Below are positions 25,639 through 39,591 of a DNA stretch of 64,000 nt, in pieces; within the stretch, counting starts at the first letter, position 1, and each line of letters starts with the position of its first letter. The stretch spans positions 16,390,735-16,454,734 of the forward strand of contig CM050449.1 of assembly GCA_027563935.2 (NCBI GenBank). Reading direction: 5' to 3'. The DNA comes from Costus lasius (Eukaryota; Streptophyta; Magnoliopsida; Zingiberales; Costaceae). A program made the position numbers and the translations under genes. The notes beneath the pieces are model-generated. The model saw only the letters and a program-made list of their open reading frames with translations. It had not been told where the DNA came from and did no database searches.

Positions 25639-28600
25639 ATGACTAGGACGGCGGCGGCGGAGAAGCGAGCGCGCCTCTCCAAGAGATCTGCTGGTCCATC
25701 TCCGACTACCAGAGGCAAGAAGAGGCGCGGTAAGGAGCCTGTCGAGGACCCAAACCATGCTTTGCCGGATCGTCTGGTGGATGGCGGGTCTAGTGCAAGC
25801 GTTGAAGCCGTCTCGTCCGCGTTGGGAGAGCTGGAGGTGGAGGAAGAACAGAGAGAGGAGGTGGAGGAAGAACAGAGAGAGGAGGTGCGGCAGTTGTCAC
25901 CGAAGAAGAGAGTAGGGCGTGTCAATAGGTCTAATCAGGGTGAGGGAGAAGAAAGCCGCTTTACCGGTGCTCCGATTCCAATGCCAGAAGCTAGGAGACG
26001 TTGGCCTGATAGATACAGACCGCAGGTTTGCAGGAGGAGACGAACACTTTCTAATAGCAGAAAAAAATGCTTTTTAACGACTGATGCTATTTGTCAATTC
26101 TTTGTTTTTTTTTGGGCTCAAAACAGACTAATCCATTCGGAAGCGCTAAGAGGTTTGAACATAAATCAACGATTAAATTTATTGTTTATTCTCACCTGCA
26201 CTTCGTCATGTATCGCTGATTGTCGATCCTCGTTGACCTTAGTTCGGACGGAGAAGAAATTCTGCACGTGAAGTGCCATTATCGGCAGGCGATAGTGGAT
26301 GGCGTTACCTATAATCTTAACGACAATGCATACGTAAAAGTGAGTACTGACCTATTCTTGATTATTTATGTTTAAATATTTATTTCGAAACAACGACAGA
26401 AAGATGTTTTGAGTCACGACACAACATGCTCGTGATGTTTAACCAAAAAAATCCATTAATGTCCTCACATTAGTAGCAACAAAATATGTAGAAAGTTAGT
26501 AACGAGTTAAAATTCAGTTGAACAATTTGCAATCCTTTCTTGCTATGTCAAACTGTATCCATATGCAACTTTGCCCGCATTTGTCTTGATTCGGAGTTGC
26601 ATCTCTGCTGATTGTGGTTATATGTATGTCTACGCATAGGTAGCCTGATATCAGAAAATTTACTGAGTTGGAATCTCAAATTCACAATTTTACATAAAAT
26701 TTAGTTCCATTTTTTTTCAAGAAACACTAGATAAGGAATATCAAATTATCAATTGCTAAAATTTTATGGGTTTTTGAAGTACTGTAAAAATATCTGATTT
26801 TTCAAACACCATGTGGCGACAAAGCACATTGAAACCCATCATTAATTAGTATATATTGATATAAGACTTTATCTGCGAATGTCCGATTTTCTAAGAATAT
26901 GTGGGTATTTGAATTCTTAGCCTTGATGATTTATGAGTATTTGAACTTGAGATGCATTTTGTTTGATGACTTGTGAATATTTGAATTTAAGATACTTAGT
27001 CTTAATGATTTGAGCATTTGAATTTAATTTGTGCTGGGCTTTTGTGGCTTATAAATATTAGATTTGATATGTGCTCGACCTTAGTGGCTCATTTGGATAT
27101 TTGATTTAGAAAATACGAATCTCAATGACTTATTGGATATTTAATTTGGGAGAATATTCGGCCTTAATGGTTTATTGAATATTTTAGTTTGAGAAATATA
27201 TTGCCTTGACGGCTTAGTAGATATTTTAATTTGAGAAATATTTGGTTTTAATGGCTTAGTGAATATTTTAATTTAAAAATATCTAGCCTTGATGGCTTTG
27301 TGGATATTTTAGTTTAAGAAATATCTAGTCTTGACCTAAAATAGAAAATTTAAATTCATATACTACTTAATTAAAAATTTCCTTGATTTGCATATATGCC
27401 TTTTTAGTTTGAAAATTTTTAAAATGTTACATATAGTTTGGGTTTTTATTTTGCTCAAAATAAGCCCTTGTAGTTTGAAAATTTTCAAAATGTTACATAT
27501 AGTTTGGGTTTTTTATTTTGCTCAAAATATAAATGAGTATATGCTCAAAATAGAAATGACTCAACTTGGTTTTGCATGTGATATGGGTCTTATCTTTTGA
27601 TGCTTTTTTAATCCAGTTGTAACTGGAAAAAGCATCTAGAAAGAGCAAAAATACTCGGTCGGTATATTGATTATTTGGTCAATCATGGGAGTGGATAAAA
27701 ATCCTTAGGGCAAGCTTTGTTGAGGTTGATGATGTCATACATATCCATCATCTTTTTGTTAGTCTTCTTTACTAGGATTTGCCTGGAGGGCAATTCTATT
27801 AGCTTCTTTGTGGGTGAGAAGTAGAGTTGGTGCATCACTATGTTGGTTTTGACCCTTGGCATATTAATAAGAGTTCATACAAGCACCTTTTCATGCTTCT
27901 ATAATAATTGTACAAGTTGCCTCTTTTAGGTTTATAGGGAGTGTGACATTGATCTACATTGCCTTCTCTAGCTGATCTTCTTAGCCTAATCTCTTTGACT
28001 TGAAGCAATGATGTAGGATGAATATAGCCTTTATCTTCTAATAGATTTTGAAAATTTAGGTATCACATTGTCAGGCTCTGTATTTCTTATAAAAGCTAGA
28101 TGATACTTTTGAGACTCCCTTGAGTCATTTTGCACTTTTATACCAAAGTTTGTTAGGAATTTTATCACTATCATGTGTCAACATTACCACCGTATATTGA
28201 ATCAAGGTGGATTGACCAATAATTTATTTACATCTGGAAGGGGCGCCCACCACTTTAAATTGGTTCTTGACTATCTTCATGCGATAGTATGAATTTTTTC
28301 TAGTGGGCTATAAGGAACTCTTGCTAAAAATAAGAGGGGATGCACTCTGGAAATGGTGTCATTCTTTGTGAGTAGATGTTGGTAGAGCTCCTATCCTATA
28401 GTAGTTGATGAACTTGGAATTTTGCTATCTTTCTGTGATTATGTGCATCATCATGCTTTGTTTTAAGTTGGACATATTTGCTTAGAGTGACAAGATAGGG
28501 CCTCCCTTTTCATGAGATCTTTTTTCCTTTAGTAGTTGATCTTCTACAAATATAATCTTTCTCCTGTGATGTGTTTAACCCTCCAACGTACTTTGATAAT

Positions 28601-31600
28601 AATATCGACTTGATGCACCTCATCACCTTTGTTGTTAGTAAGAAAAACTCAAACTCAACTTAGACATGATTCGATGAATTTAATTGTGAAAATTTAATTT
28701 CATTGAGTTTTGGGTTGGGTTTAGGTATTATGAAATCTATCTTAAACTCCAAACCTTAACCCAAAAATCATTCTCTCGAATCGTGTAGCCATTTGCACTT
28801 AGTCAACTAAGTGTGAATGTGTGATGTCATTGACCCATCTCCTAAACTCTTGCTTTGCTTTCTTTATGTCGCCTCTCTACTATTTCGTATGTTATCATGC
28901 TTTTGTTGCTTGTGTGATTCCATCGGAGTAGAATTTCTAGGGATAACAGAACAGTTGGATGGTGAACGATAGCATCCGCATCTTGGTGCAGCGGTCCCTA
29001 AAAATTTTTTTCTGACTCCATCGCTCGTGCCTCCATGTTTCATGTTGTCGTGCCATCGTCACTTCTGCCACTGCACTATTGCTATAATATCACAACTTGT
29101 ATGTAGTCATCACCATTATGCCTTAATATCTCATGCCATTGTGTCGTCATTGATTTCTTGTGCTGCCATATCGTCTTCAACTTGTGCCTCTACCATTGTA
29201 TTGCTTCGCCAGCATTACCTATGCCATTGCCCTACAAGTACTTGATTTATTGATTGGATAAGGTATTTTTGGGATGGTTGAGTACCCCTATTGTTAGGCC
29301 CGGATCAGGCTGGTTCGGCCCAGGCCCGGACACATGCCCAATGACTCGACGCAGCGGAGTTTGTAAACAATTGATTCGAATTTCGTTTCGAAGGAAACGG
29401 ACAACGAAGCTCGGGCGATGCTGGAAAATCGGAAGCGAGCTTCGGAAGCGAGCTTTGGTCGAAGAAGCGGACACAGCATGCGACGGACGCGGGCTCCAGA
29501 GGCAAGGCGACAAAGTCGGATGCGGAAGGATCGGGCGCTGCGGAAGAAACTGGACGCAAGGCTCGTGCGGCGTCGTCGTCTCCGCGAGAACCGGACGCGG
29601 AGCGACAGGCTTTAAAAGGAGCGACGCGGAACGCTGGAAAAGGGAGGGTTTTGGAGAGAGAGATCAGAGAGCGGCGACTGGAGGGACATCATCGGCGAAC
29701 GAAGGAGAGAACTCGGGAACAGAGAGCGTGTAACGGCGGTGACTCTCGCTGCCGACGTGAGGACGAGAGAGAAGAGCGAGGAGAGGGTTTTTGTAACTTG
29801 CTATTTCGGAGAATAGAAGTGAAGCTTTTCCCCTCCACTGTTCATCTTCCCCGAAGAACGTCCGTTCCCTGTTCTTCCATCCGGCGACGCCTCTTTCGGC
29901 AATCGGCGGCTGTCTTAAGTCGGCGATGAGGCTGAGACGCAGGCGGCGTCCCCCCCTTGTCGGCTTCATCCTTCCCCGACGAGCGAGAGCTAACGAGCGC
30001 AGGCGGTGCTCGGCTTCGGATGAACGATCGCGCGGCGAGACGAAGACGATGCAGCGAACGGTCGGCGTTCAATTAGAGACGTCGACGTCAGCGTGACGTC
30101 AGCAGCGAGGGATTACGCGCGACGGCGAAATTTGGTGGCTGACGTCGGCAAGACGTCAGCGTCCGAAAATTTCGAATTCGACGACGGCATTGTTCGGTCA
30201 AAATTAATTTTGACCAGTGAGGTATATTTATTTAGGGTTTTGGTTTTAATCGGTTCCTTCCGGATTTCTCGAATTAGGGTTAGGGTTTTCCAATCCTTTT
30301 CCGTGCGAATTGTAATTTGGGAAGAAAAAGGGAGCGGGGAACTAGGGTTTCAAATTTGGGGACGAAATTCGGTCCGGAAACCCTAGCGCAGTTGCGTTCC
30401 GGTGTTCCGCCGGACAGCTCTGAGACAACAGATAAGCGTTGTTTTTAGACCGTTCCGACCGGGGCGTGACACTTATCGATACTTGACTCCTTCGTGGGGT
30501 TAGATGGGTGGGTTTTCTCAAACTTGTTGAATTTTGAGTTTAGATTCGGGTATAATTTTTAGGGGTAGGGTTAGGCATAGGATAGGCAAAACCTGCCCTA
30601 TCGTGTCGCCAACATTACATGTCATCTTTGGAGTGTGGAGATCATGATGAATGTGATGCTTTAGATGTGGACGAAAAATCTTTTGGACGAGACTTCTCCT
30701 CTCTAGTATACCAGGTTAGTCCTTTCTCGATGAAATCTTTGATTAGTTGTTTTGAAGTTCATACAACTTTTTGTGCTGTGCTTAGAACTCATTTCAAATT
30801 TGCAATGCAAATACTTTTTGTTCACTTGAATAGGTGCTCGAATAGGTATAGGAGGATTTAATAAGTTGTTGTTGTCTCTATTCTCTATGAAAATTGTAGA
30901 TTGATCCTATAGAGGCACGAATTTGGCGCTACAATCTTCCTTGTATTTATGGCGTAAGCAATCGTTTCTCCCTTGGTTGGAAGTAATTGAGGTGGTCTTT
31001 TTCTTGGGTGTGATTTTTGTCCTTCATTATTGTCTCAATAACTAAGTAGCTTTTTTACTTTCTTGATAACTATGGGAGGTCTGTCCATTTTTCCTTTTTA
31101 AAATAATTTTTTCTTTCATCATTGCGTCGACAACTATGTAGCTTCCTACTCGAGGAAATTTGTCCATCTTTTAGAGTTTTCTTTATCAAGGACCAAATAT
31201 GCTTTCTTTTTTGAAGTTTGTTGATATAGGTGCAAATTAAGGTGCCTTCATGGATTTTCTGCACATGCTGAGAATCTCTAGTAAACCTCACCGCATAATC
31301 TACAAGGTTTTTTTTTAAAAAAAAAAAAATCTCATTTTGTCGAAATGCCAATAAAGCTACTGCTCCTTTGCGTATTGCTTGACTATGAATTGGTTCTTGA
31401 AATTCCTTTCAAGGGAGTCAAAATAATTAATGAAGGCTTTTAGGACTTTGGTGATCCACCTTTGTATCATTTTGCCACACATCTCGTATAGAGACATCAA
31501 TGCTCAAATCACACTTATGTGCTTAACAAGAGCCTTTGCTTTGTCATAGGGCTCCATGATTGATAGCTTGAATCTTTCAGATATTGCTCTTATTGGATTT

Positions 31601-34600
31601 CTTTGACAAAAGGAGACTTAACATTCACCTTTGTGCTAGTCATAGGTTTTTGGCGTTTCTTTGCTTGTTGTCTTGTTAGATTGGTTCTTGCCTGAAAGAA
31701 TAGAGGAATATGGCTCTAGGGGGATTTCTCATTGTGGCTTTTGTGGTGCTCGGGCTTTTTTATACTCATAGGCTAGCGGAGTAGGGTGATGAACATCCTC
31801 TAGGGGTGTATGAAATGTTGGCACTAATACTTGTGCCAAGATCAATTGCATGAAGGCTTGTAGATCCCTAGCAAAACTAGCAACTATATTGGCAGGAAGA
31901 ATTATCCTCTGGTTGATGGGCTTGTTTTGCTTGACAATGATAATCCAAATTAATCTAAGGTATAATTGGATAAGTACATCTATATGTTATTACTTTTGAT
32001 ACATCATTGGGGAATAAGATTAAAAACCTTAGATGTTATGTATATTTCTCTAGCATTTGTTTTGTTGGTAGACATGGATTTGTGTTTTAGTTGTAGGTGT
32101 GGTTGAAGTTGTTTCCTCCATGTATTCCTCGTGGCTGAAAGGTTTTTTCTCTAGAGTGATTTTGAGATGTATGGTTTCTATTGTAAATGCAACTTGCTAC
32201 TACTCCCTGTTTTTCAATGTCTATCCATTGCCATTGCATTTGATGCTCCATCCATTGCATTTGATGCATTTGATTGTGTTTTCTTCATAATTTATTGCTA
32301 GATTTCCTATAAGTTATGGTATGACTTCCAAGCTTCTGTACTTGTGGATATTTGATTTAGCTTTTTTGCATATTGTATGTGCTTGTCCAGCTTTCTATTT
32401 CTAAGATTAGTTATTTTCATTACTTATGTTCCATTATTGATGATTCTTTGATACATATTCATGTATTATGGGATGTTCATATCCCATATGATATTTTAAA
32501 GCACTTTTTATTCTTACATTTTAATGATTCATTTATTTGTCAATGCTGTTGATTGGTCATTGGTGTGAATTTGGTGATATATATATATGATATATTTCTA
32601 TTTGTAAGTTTGATATTTGAGTCCTATATCCTATATTTTTAGTTTTTTGTTATTCTTATTTGTTCCTTCTGTTTATGATTACTTTTGTTCTACTTGAGTG
32701 TATCTTTGAGAGTAAGTTTCAATTTTTGAATCATTAAAAGTTTATAGAAAATAAAATAAAAATGGATACCTATATCAAAACACGTGGCCTTCTCTTTCCT
32801 TGTTTGATTTAGGTATTATTTATTAGACTATTTGCACATGCATCTTGTAGTGGAATTTAGTTGAGTTTATAAACAATCATTTTTCTTGTTTTGGTTTATG
32901 TTATAATGTTCTATATGCATGTTGTAAAAGTTCTTTTGGTTTGATTTTTTTCTTACTCCTTTCTATCACATCAATCCTTGGTATTGAAAAGATGAATTTC
33001 ATTCTCTTGTTTGTACATGGGTTTGTAGCCTATCTTACTCTTACTTTGGGTTCATCTGATATAGCTGAATTTTTTTGCTTTTGTTAGTTGAAAAATAGCT
33101 AGTTAGAAAAGTTAAAAAGAGTTTGACTAAATTATTATGTTAGTCAATTTTTTTTTAAAAAATATAATATTTTTAAAAATAAAAAAAAATAAAAAGATAT
33201 TTTAAAAGTAAAACTAAAATAATAGTAATAAATAATTTTTAATTAAAAATTAAATTTAATATTAATAATTTTTATTAAAATATTATTAATTTTTGACAAT
33301 TTTTTTGTAAAGAGAAAATTTTAAATAATAATAGAAAATAATTTTATTAAAATAATAATTTTAAAAAAATAATTTTGTGGATGCATGAATATAGATATGG
33401 ACATAAGATGAAAAAAAAAAATTAACCATAGTTAGAAAGCAGCTAAAAGTAGTTTCCTTCTAATTTTTCCAAACTCATGCATTGCCAAATAATTTAACTT
33501 TTCAAAAATTTATTATTTTGACCAATGAAATAGTTGTGCCAAATAGGGTCTTTGTAACTTTAATTTTCTTGGTTTAGGTCATACTTTTGAATTAAGTCAT
33601 GACAAGTATAATCATTGCTCAATTAATGATATAATGTACCTCTAGTAATTAGAAAACCTCTTATTGTTGTGGTTTGATTTTTCAATGATTGGGGGTGAAC
33701 AAATGGTACAATTATTCGGCACTTTGGTATCGCTATTTTGGGAGTTTGAGGGTTCGGTATGGGTACCGAATTTTAGTTCGAGATTGCGGACGATATTATT
33801 TTCTTCTCTTCTTCTACCTCCTCCCCTTCCCCTTCCTCTACTTCTTATTCTTTTTTTCCTCCTCTCTTCTTTTTCTCCTCTTGAAACTTCAGTACTTTGG
33901 AATTTTTTTGAAATTAATTTCATATCGGTATTGAACTCCCGAAATAGAGTTTGGTGCCGGTGTCTAAAAATCAAACTTCGAGAGTTCAATATTGAAAATT
34001 TAATACCGGTACCGGCTACAGAATGCTGACCCCTATCAATGACATTATTTCTTTTCCAATATGACATTTTTTGAATAAGTTCTCATTTTTACTTTGTGGC
34101 TTAATAGGTTTTTGGTTGCACTTTTTCTTTTCTTTTCTTGACATAATATCCTCTCTTTATATTTTAATATTTATGATATATTGTATGTATGTATGCATAT
34201 GTATATGTACACGTATGTATGTATGAATAAATTCTTTTTTTTTAGCTTAATAGACCAGTTAAATTTGATTAACTTTGTGATAAAAAACTTATTATGCATT
34301 TAATTCTTTTTAATTATATTAAAATGATCATGTTCAGGCAGATGATGGCGTTGCTGACTATATCGGACGTATTATCGAATTCTTTGAAACAACTGATAGA
34401 GAACTATATTTTACTGCACAGTGGTTTTATAGAGCGGAGGACACAGTAAGTGCTTAAATATGTATGTTCTTCAGTGGAAATGTTCTTAACACATCTTTTG
34501 TCCACTATAGGTTATAAAGGATCATGCTTTTTGTCATGCTCCAAATGTTGAGCATGATCCTAAAAGGGTGTTTTTGTCAGACGATAAAAATGACAACCTG

Positions 34601-37600
34601 CTTGATTGCATTGTCTTCAAGATTCATATCCAGCATGTGGCTGCAAATGTTTGTACAAATACGTCATGCTCTTTTCGTTTGGGTATGTTTGTCATGTACA
34701 TTTAAATGAAGTTCTATAGTTTTATTTTACTTGATAGATCGATGTGAAGGCAAAGAAAGATTGCATTCCACCTTGTGATCTTTACTATGACATGTCATAC
34801 TCTGTGGCATATTCGACGTTTGCGAATTTACCCCCTGGTACGTTATTATAGTTGCTGATTTCAAAGTATATTGACATGCTACTGTATAATTAACTTTGTT
34901 TAGTTCTTGCTCCTTTAGAAAATGTCACAGACGAAAGTGAATCCTCTACTATATGTTCAGAAGGCTATCCTATTTCTAGCAACAAAAAAACTATGTCTGA
35001 TTCTGAGGCGTCTTCATCTGATGAAAAAAATGTAATTACATTGCTTGACCTATATTCTGGATGCGGAGCGATGTCTACAGGCCTATGCATGGGTGCCAAT
35101 TTATCTGGCATAAATCTTCAAACTGTGAGTTACTTGGTAAATTAAAATGAACCTGCATCCATTGTGGATTTATGCACATTGCCCCGAATGCATTATGTTT
35201 GCAGTGCTGGGCAGTTGATTTAAATGAGTTTGCTTGTCAGAGTTTAAAGTTGAACCATCCAGAAACTGAGGTACTGCTAAATGTTTTTGTTTTATTTTAA
35301 GGCGCTTCCACAAATTTTCCGTGGTCTAATATTTAGTTAAAGGAAAAGCTGCGCGTTTCATGGTCCTAACTCCTAAGTAATATTGATGGATTTTCAATTT
35401 CATATGACGCTTCCCCTATTTGTATCGAGATTGTGACATGATAAACTATTTCAGGCTAACATACTATGATGATGTAGGTGAGAAATGAAAATGCTGAAAA
35501 TTTTCTTAAACTTTTGAAAGAATGGGCTGTTCTGTGTGACAAGCACAATGTATTTGCAAACCAAAATTATCCTGAACGTGAAAATGACTCCACTGTTTCT
35601 GATGACGAGTCTGGTGATTGTAAGCTTGAAAGCGATGAATTTGAAGTTGAAAAATTACTAGATATTTGCTATGGTGATCCCAATGACACTGGAGATGTTG
35701 GATTAAAATTTAAGGTATGTGTCTTAATAGTATTATATTTAAGGATAAAATTTATGATATATTTGATTCATTTATTTTGTGTTTTTTATGTTGGGGACAA
35801 TGTGTCCTGAAATTTGTACGGCTTGCTATTTCGTTTAGGTCCGCTGGAAGGGTTACGGTTCAAGTTATGACACTTGGGAGCCATTAGATGGTTTAAGGTA
35901 CTCATACTTTTGCAGTGTCAATTATCTTCGCTTTTTGATATCTAAGTAAAAATATCGTAACAGCAATTGTGAAGAGAGAATTATGGCCTTTGTTCGACAA
36001 AGCTACAAGAAGAACATTTTACCTCTACCGGTATGTTTCGCTCCTTTCTGTTCCATAAAGCATTCTCCTGCCCCATTTAATAGATTCATATGTCGCCGGG
36101 TTTCCTGTAACCCTATGAAAATTTGATGCTGCTGTAGGGCCAAGTAGATATGGTATGCGGTGGACCTCCATGTCAAGGGATAAGTGGATTCAATCGGTTC
36201 AGAAATAAAGATGCTCCTTTGGAAGATCCTAAAAATAAGCAAATGGTTGTCTTCATGGATATTGTTGAATTCCTAAAACCAAAATATGTTCTCATGGAGA
36301 ATGTGGTTGACATTCTCAAGTTTGCACAAGGTTTTCTTGGAAGATATGCATTGAGTAGGCTTGTTGCAATGAATTATCAAGCAAGGATTGGTATAATGGC
36401 AGCAGGAAACTATGGTCTTCCCCAAGTTCGTTTGCGCGTGTTCCTTTGGGGCGCTCTTCCAACTGAGGTTAGTGTTTTGTCCTTTTACATTGTATTGATT
36501 TGTCATCGTCTGAATTGTATAAATGCACTCTGCTGCAGGTCCTGCCCCAATTTCCACTGCCAACTCATGACGTGAAGGTTCGAGGGGTTACGCCAAATGA
36601 GTTTGAGGTATCTGGAACAACTCAATTCCCACGATTTCTAAGACGTGCCTGACATATATTGCTTTTTTGCTGTAGCAAAATATGGTTGCCTATAGTGTAG
36701 ATGAGAGTCCAGATCTTGCTAGGGCATTGTATTTGGAGGATGCTATATCTGATCTTCCCTCGGTAATTGTGCATGTTCCTAAAATTGCACTTCTATTTAA
36801 ACTATTTAGCAATTTTCAAGTAACCATTTATTCTCTTTTATCATTGAAATCAAGGTTACCAATTATGAGATGAGAGATGAGATGATGAATGATACACCAC
36901 CGAAGACAGAATTCCAAACTTCTATCCGTTTCTCGAGGAATGGTTGGTGAATTTCCTTCGGCGTTTGAATTGAGATCTTGTATTCTTTTAGATAAGTATT
37001 TTTGATACCTAAGCATGTATCTAATTGTAACCTTGGTGCTGCTTGCATTTTGTAAAGTTGGTTTACACCTTTCCTTTATCTTATTTTTTTCTCCTTTTAT
37101 TAATTTTTTTAATGCATATATGAGTTTAAATTTTCTCTCCTGAATAAGTAATACTTTGTTAAGCCTTACACTGATGTAATATAGGTTAAAGTCTTCATCG
37201 ACAAAGCACCTGAATCTCCATACCAACATTTTTTGTTCATTTTTTTTAATTTTGCAATATGATCTTTCTAGTTTATTTTAAATGGTTGGTTTGGCAACAT
37301 GCACAATTGACGAGAGGTTGTATTGTAGGAAACTCAACCGGAAATCCACTTTTCGACCACAGACCCTTGCAATTAAATGAGGATGATTATCAACGTGTTT
37401 GCCAAATACCAAAGATAAAGGTCAAGCATGGTACACTTGCTCATGATTTGTAATATTTGGATGATATCCAAAAGCAAGTTTTACTCGAACATTTTTCTCA
37501 TTACAGGGTGCAAATTTTAGGGATTTGCCTGGGGTATTGGTTGGTCCAGATAATATAGTTGAGTGGGACCCGAAAGTTGAGAGGTTTTTATTGCCATCTG

Positions 37601-38613
37601 GGAAACCTTTGGTATGAAAATACGCTTTCAGAAAAGAAAATTCCGTTCTAGATGATACATTTTGAAACAATATTCATCCTTATCACAGGTTCCGGATTAT
37701 GCGATGTCTTTCGTTAAAGGAAAGTCCTCAAAGTACGGTATATCATTCCTTTTAAACTCTCTGAAGTTAAAACACTAATTTTCAATTTGCTCTACAGACC
37801 TTTTGGGCGGCTATGGTGGGATGAAACCGTCCCGACAGTCGTTACAAGGGCTGAACCGCACAATCAGGTCCCTTATTTAATTTGCTTGCACATTGCTTTT
37901 TTTTTTTTTAATGCTGATCATCGAATTCCCGTTTATTTTAGGTGATTCTTCATCCGGAGCAAGACAGAGTGCTTACAATTCGTGAGAACGCGAGATTGCA
38001 AGGTTTTCCAGACTACTACAAACTCATCGGGCCTGTGAAAGAACGGTAAAACAAAGTTGGTTTATTTTGCTGAATGAGAAAAGAACACTTCACTGATTTG
38101 CCAATACCAAATAAAATTCTGCGATTAGCTAATATTCTGCTGCTAATTGTCGTCGGTCTTGATACTTTTTTTATTTGAGCTAGCTAATATTATGCTGTTT
38201 AGTGTCGTTGGTCTAGAATAGTGTTTGAGATCTACGCATTTTTATTTATTAAAGTGGAACGTGATTATACTTGTAGTATGGTTATATGTTCGATTACATG
38301 CATTCTCTTCTGTTTTTAGGTATCCTTGAATTCTTGAAATCTACTTGTATGCTGCGGGTGAAGATGAATTATGTATCTAATGTGATCTGTACCGTATGAT
38401 GCTAATTTGTTTTCCAATTCTTTTTTCAGATATATACAAGTTGGAAATGCCGTTGCGGTGCCAGTTTCTAGAGCATTGGGGTATGCGTTGGGTCGTGCAC
38501 ATGACGGTCCCTATCGTTGTAAACCTGTGTTCGCCCTTCCCATGGATTATCGCATGTCGTATCCTGTCTTGCCTTCCCCCTCAGCTGTAGAACCCGCAGA
38601 AAGCGCTGATTAG
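25639..38613 (+). CDS. CMT3: Chromomethylase, plant CHG DNA (cytosine-5)-methyltransferase of CMT3 type, 21 exons
   Basis: Exons: 25639-26025, 26127-26152, 26243-26339, 34338-34445, 34511-34648, 34738-34837, 34904-35124, 35205-35270, 35478-35714, 35839-35897, 35964-36030, 36138-36467, 36539-36607, 36676-36762, 36855-36942, 37329-37420, 37507-37611, 37689-37732, 37798-37867, 37942-38045, 38430-38613. They join to 892 aa (Arabidopsis CMT3 839, maize ZMET2 912). Order: basic N-terminus; BAH domain (exons 3-6, e.g. [16 protein letters not shown]); motif [14 protein letters not shown]; chromodomain inserted in the methylase ([16 protein letters not shown], with cage aromatics); motif [13 protein letters not shown] with the catalytic Cys; ENV; motif [16 protein letters not shown]; and [18 protein letters not shown] and chromodomain bind H3K9me2, directing CHG methylation of transposons. 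Exon 2 is a 26-nt microexon. Intron 3 spans 8 kb and is full of repeats. Confidence 0.95.
26890..27335 (+). repeat. Degenerate tandem repeat, about 55-bp unit
   Basis: Within CMT3 intron 3, units of the form CCTTGATGGCTTAGTGGATA followed by TTTTAATTTGAGAAATAT recur about eight times, strongly diverged. It has no coding capacity and no obvious element ends. Confidence 0.7.
27406..27528 (+). repeat. Two-copy tandem duplication, 66-bp period
   Basis: AGTTTGAAAATTTT, then AAAATGTTACATATAGTTTG, then TTTTGCTCAAAAT occurs at 27406 and again at 27472 with few changes. It lies in CMT3 intron 3, just after the degenerate 55-bp array. Confidence 0.85.
29287..30476 (+). mobile_element. Probable solo LTR (about 1.18 kb) in CMT3 intron 3
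   Basis: A sharply GC-rich block runs from TGTTAGGCCCGG (29292) to CCGGGGCGTGACA (ends 30471). The ends are imperfect inverted repeats with TG...CA termini (TGTTAGGCCCGG against TGTCACGCCCCGG). The flanks CCTAT (29287-29291) and CTTAT (30472-30476) differ at one of five positions, consistent with an aged target duplication. GC content contrasts strongly with the AT-rich intron. Long open frames on both strands here are composition artefacts. No internal retroelement domain lies alongside. Confidence 0.72.
33682..34042. mobile_element. Non-autonomous hAT-type MITE
   Basis: TCAATGA flanks the element at 33682-33688 and 34036-34042; the next base outward mismatches, giving 7 of 8 positions of a hAT-type target duplication. 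The ends are TTGGGGGTGAACAAATGG and, on the other strand, TAGGGGTCAGCATTCTG, the common plant hAT terminal type. The interior has several GGTACCG-like inverted segments and a C/T-rich stretch. It lies at the 3' side of CMT3 intron 3, about 300 bp before exon 4. Confidence 0.7.
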
Positions 38614-39591
38614 TATTCGGCTTGTATTGTTATTTATCAGCATGTTCTTCACTGCGCTGTAGTGTCCACTTCATATTAATCGATACCCCAGGCTATTTCT
38701 CTACAAGGATCGATTGCGGATGTATGAAAGCCTCTGCGAAATGCATCATTCGTAGATCCCAATGATGCAATTACAGTAATATAGTTTTTTTAGCTGCTTC
38801 AACTAATCGATCTTTGCATGCGATGCCACCAAGACCAAAATGACTTCTCACAATTTCACTGTACCAGTAATTCTAAATTTCTTCTGTTAATTCAAAAATC
38901 TCACGTATGAAACTCAACTCAATTGGAGGTGCATTATTAAAATAATAATATTGTCATTTTAAATTATTTAAGTGTAAAGAGAAACCTCTCGTTTTCCAAG
39001 TATTAATTTATTTAATAAAGTTTGAATATGCAAGTAGTTTTTAATTGTGTAGTTGCGTTATTAATTGTCTCTTGTGCAAGTTGAATCGCTAAAATTACTT
39101 CAAGATGTTTGTTATTAATTGCCGATATGCCTTAATAAATAAATATTTTTTAGTTCTAAATCTTGTAGTGATTTTTGAGTTGCCTTGTGAAAATTTGTTA
39201 AAAAGGATCACATTGAATATAAAGAAACAGGATCTGTCAAATTAAATTTCTGTTTGCAACATTTTATGTCAGAATATCGAAGTTCAATAGTAGGAAAAGA
39301 ATTCGAAATCCAAGTATTGGATGCGGTTGGAACATAGAAGAGTGGAGCGTAGTTGTTTTTCATAATAAATTAATGAAAGGTCAAGTAAACAAATGAACTA
39401 TTTATGCAAATTAGAGAATCAGAAACCTTCGTTCGCTAATTCCGATAGAAGTCAACTAAACAAGCAAGAGCAAGACGGAAAAAGTATCGTGAAAGGAAAA
39501 TAAAAAGAGAATTGGAGAAGAAAAAACAGGAATGATGCTGGACTTCATAAAAAAATCCTCTAATTCACATCAATATTAATTAAAATGATGA
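38614..39591. other. Spacer between convergent CMT3 and zinc-finger genes
   Basis: The two genes converge here, so both 3' UTRs should lie in this AT-rich spacer. No open reading frame or repeat of note is seen. Confidence 0.45.

Noticed and set aside
29247..30386. Dense long open frames on both strands
   Set aside because: They coincide with the GC-rich solo LTR and have no domain features.
30619..30720. Exon-like frame ([18 protein letters not shown]) inside CMT3 intron 3
   Set aside because: Known CMT3 proteins have no such segment between the two BAH exons, and exons 3 and 4 already join in frame.
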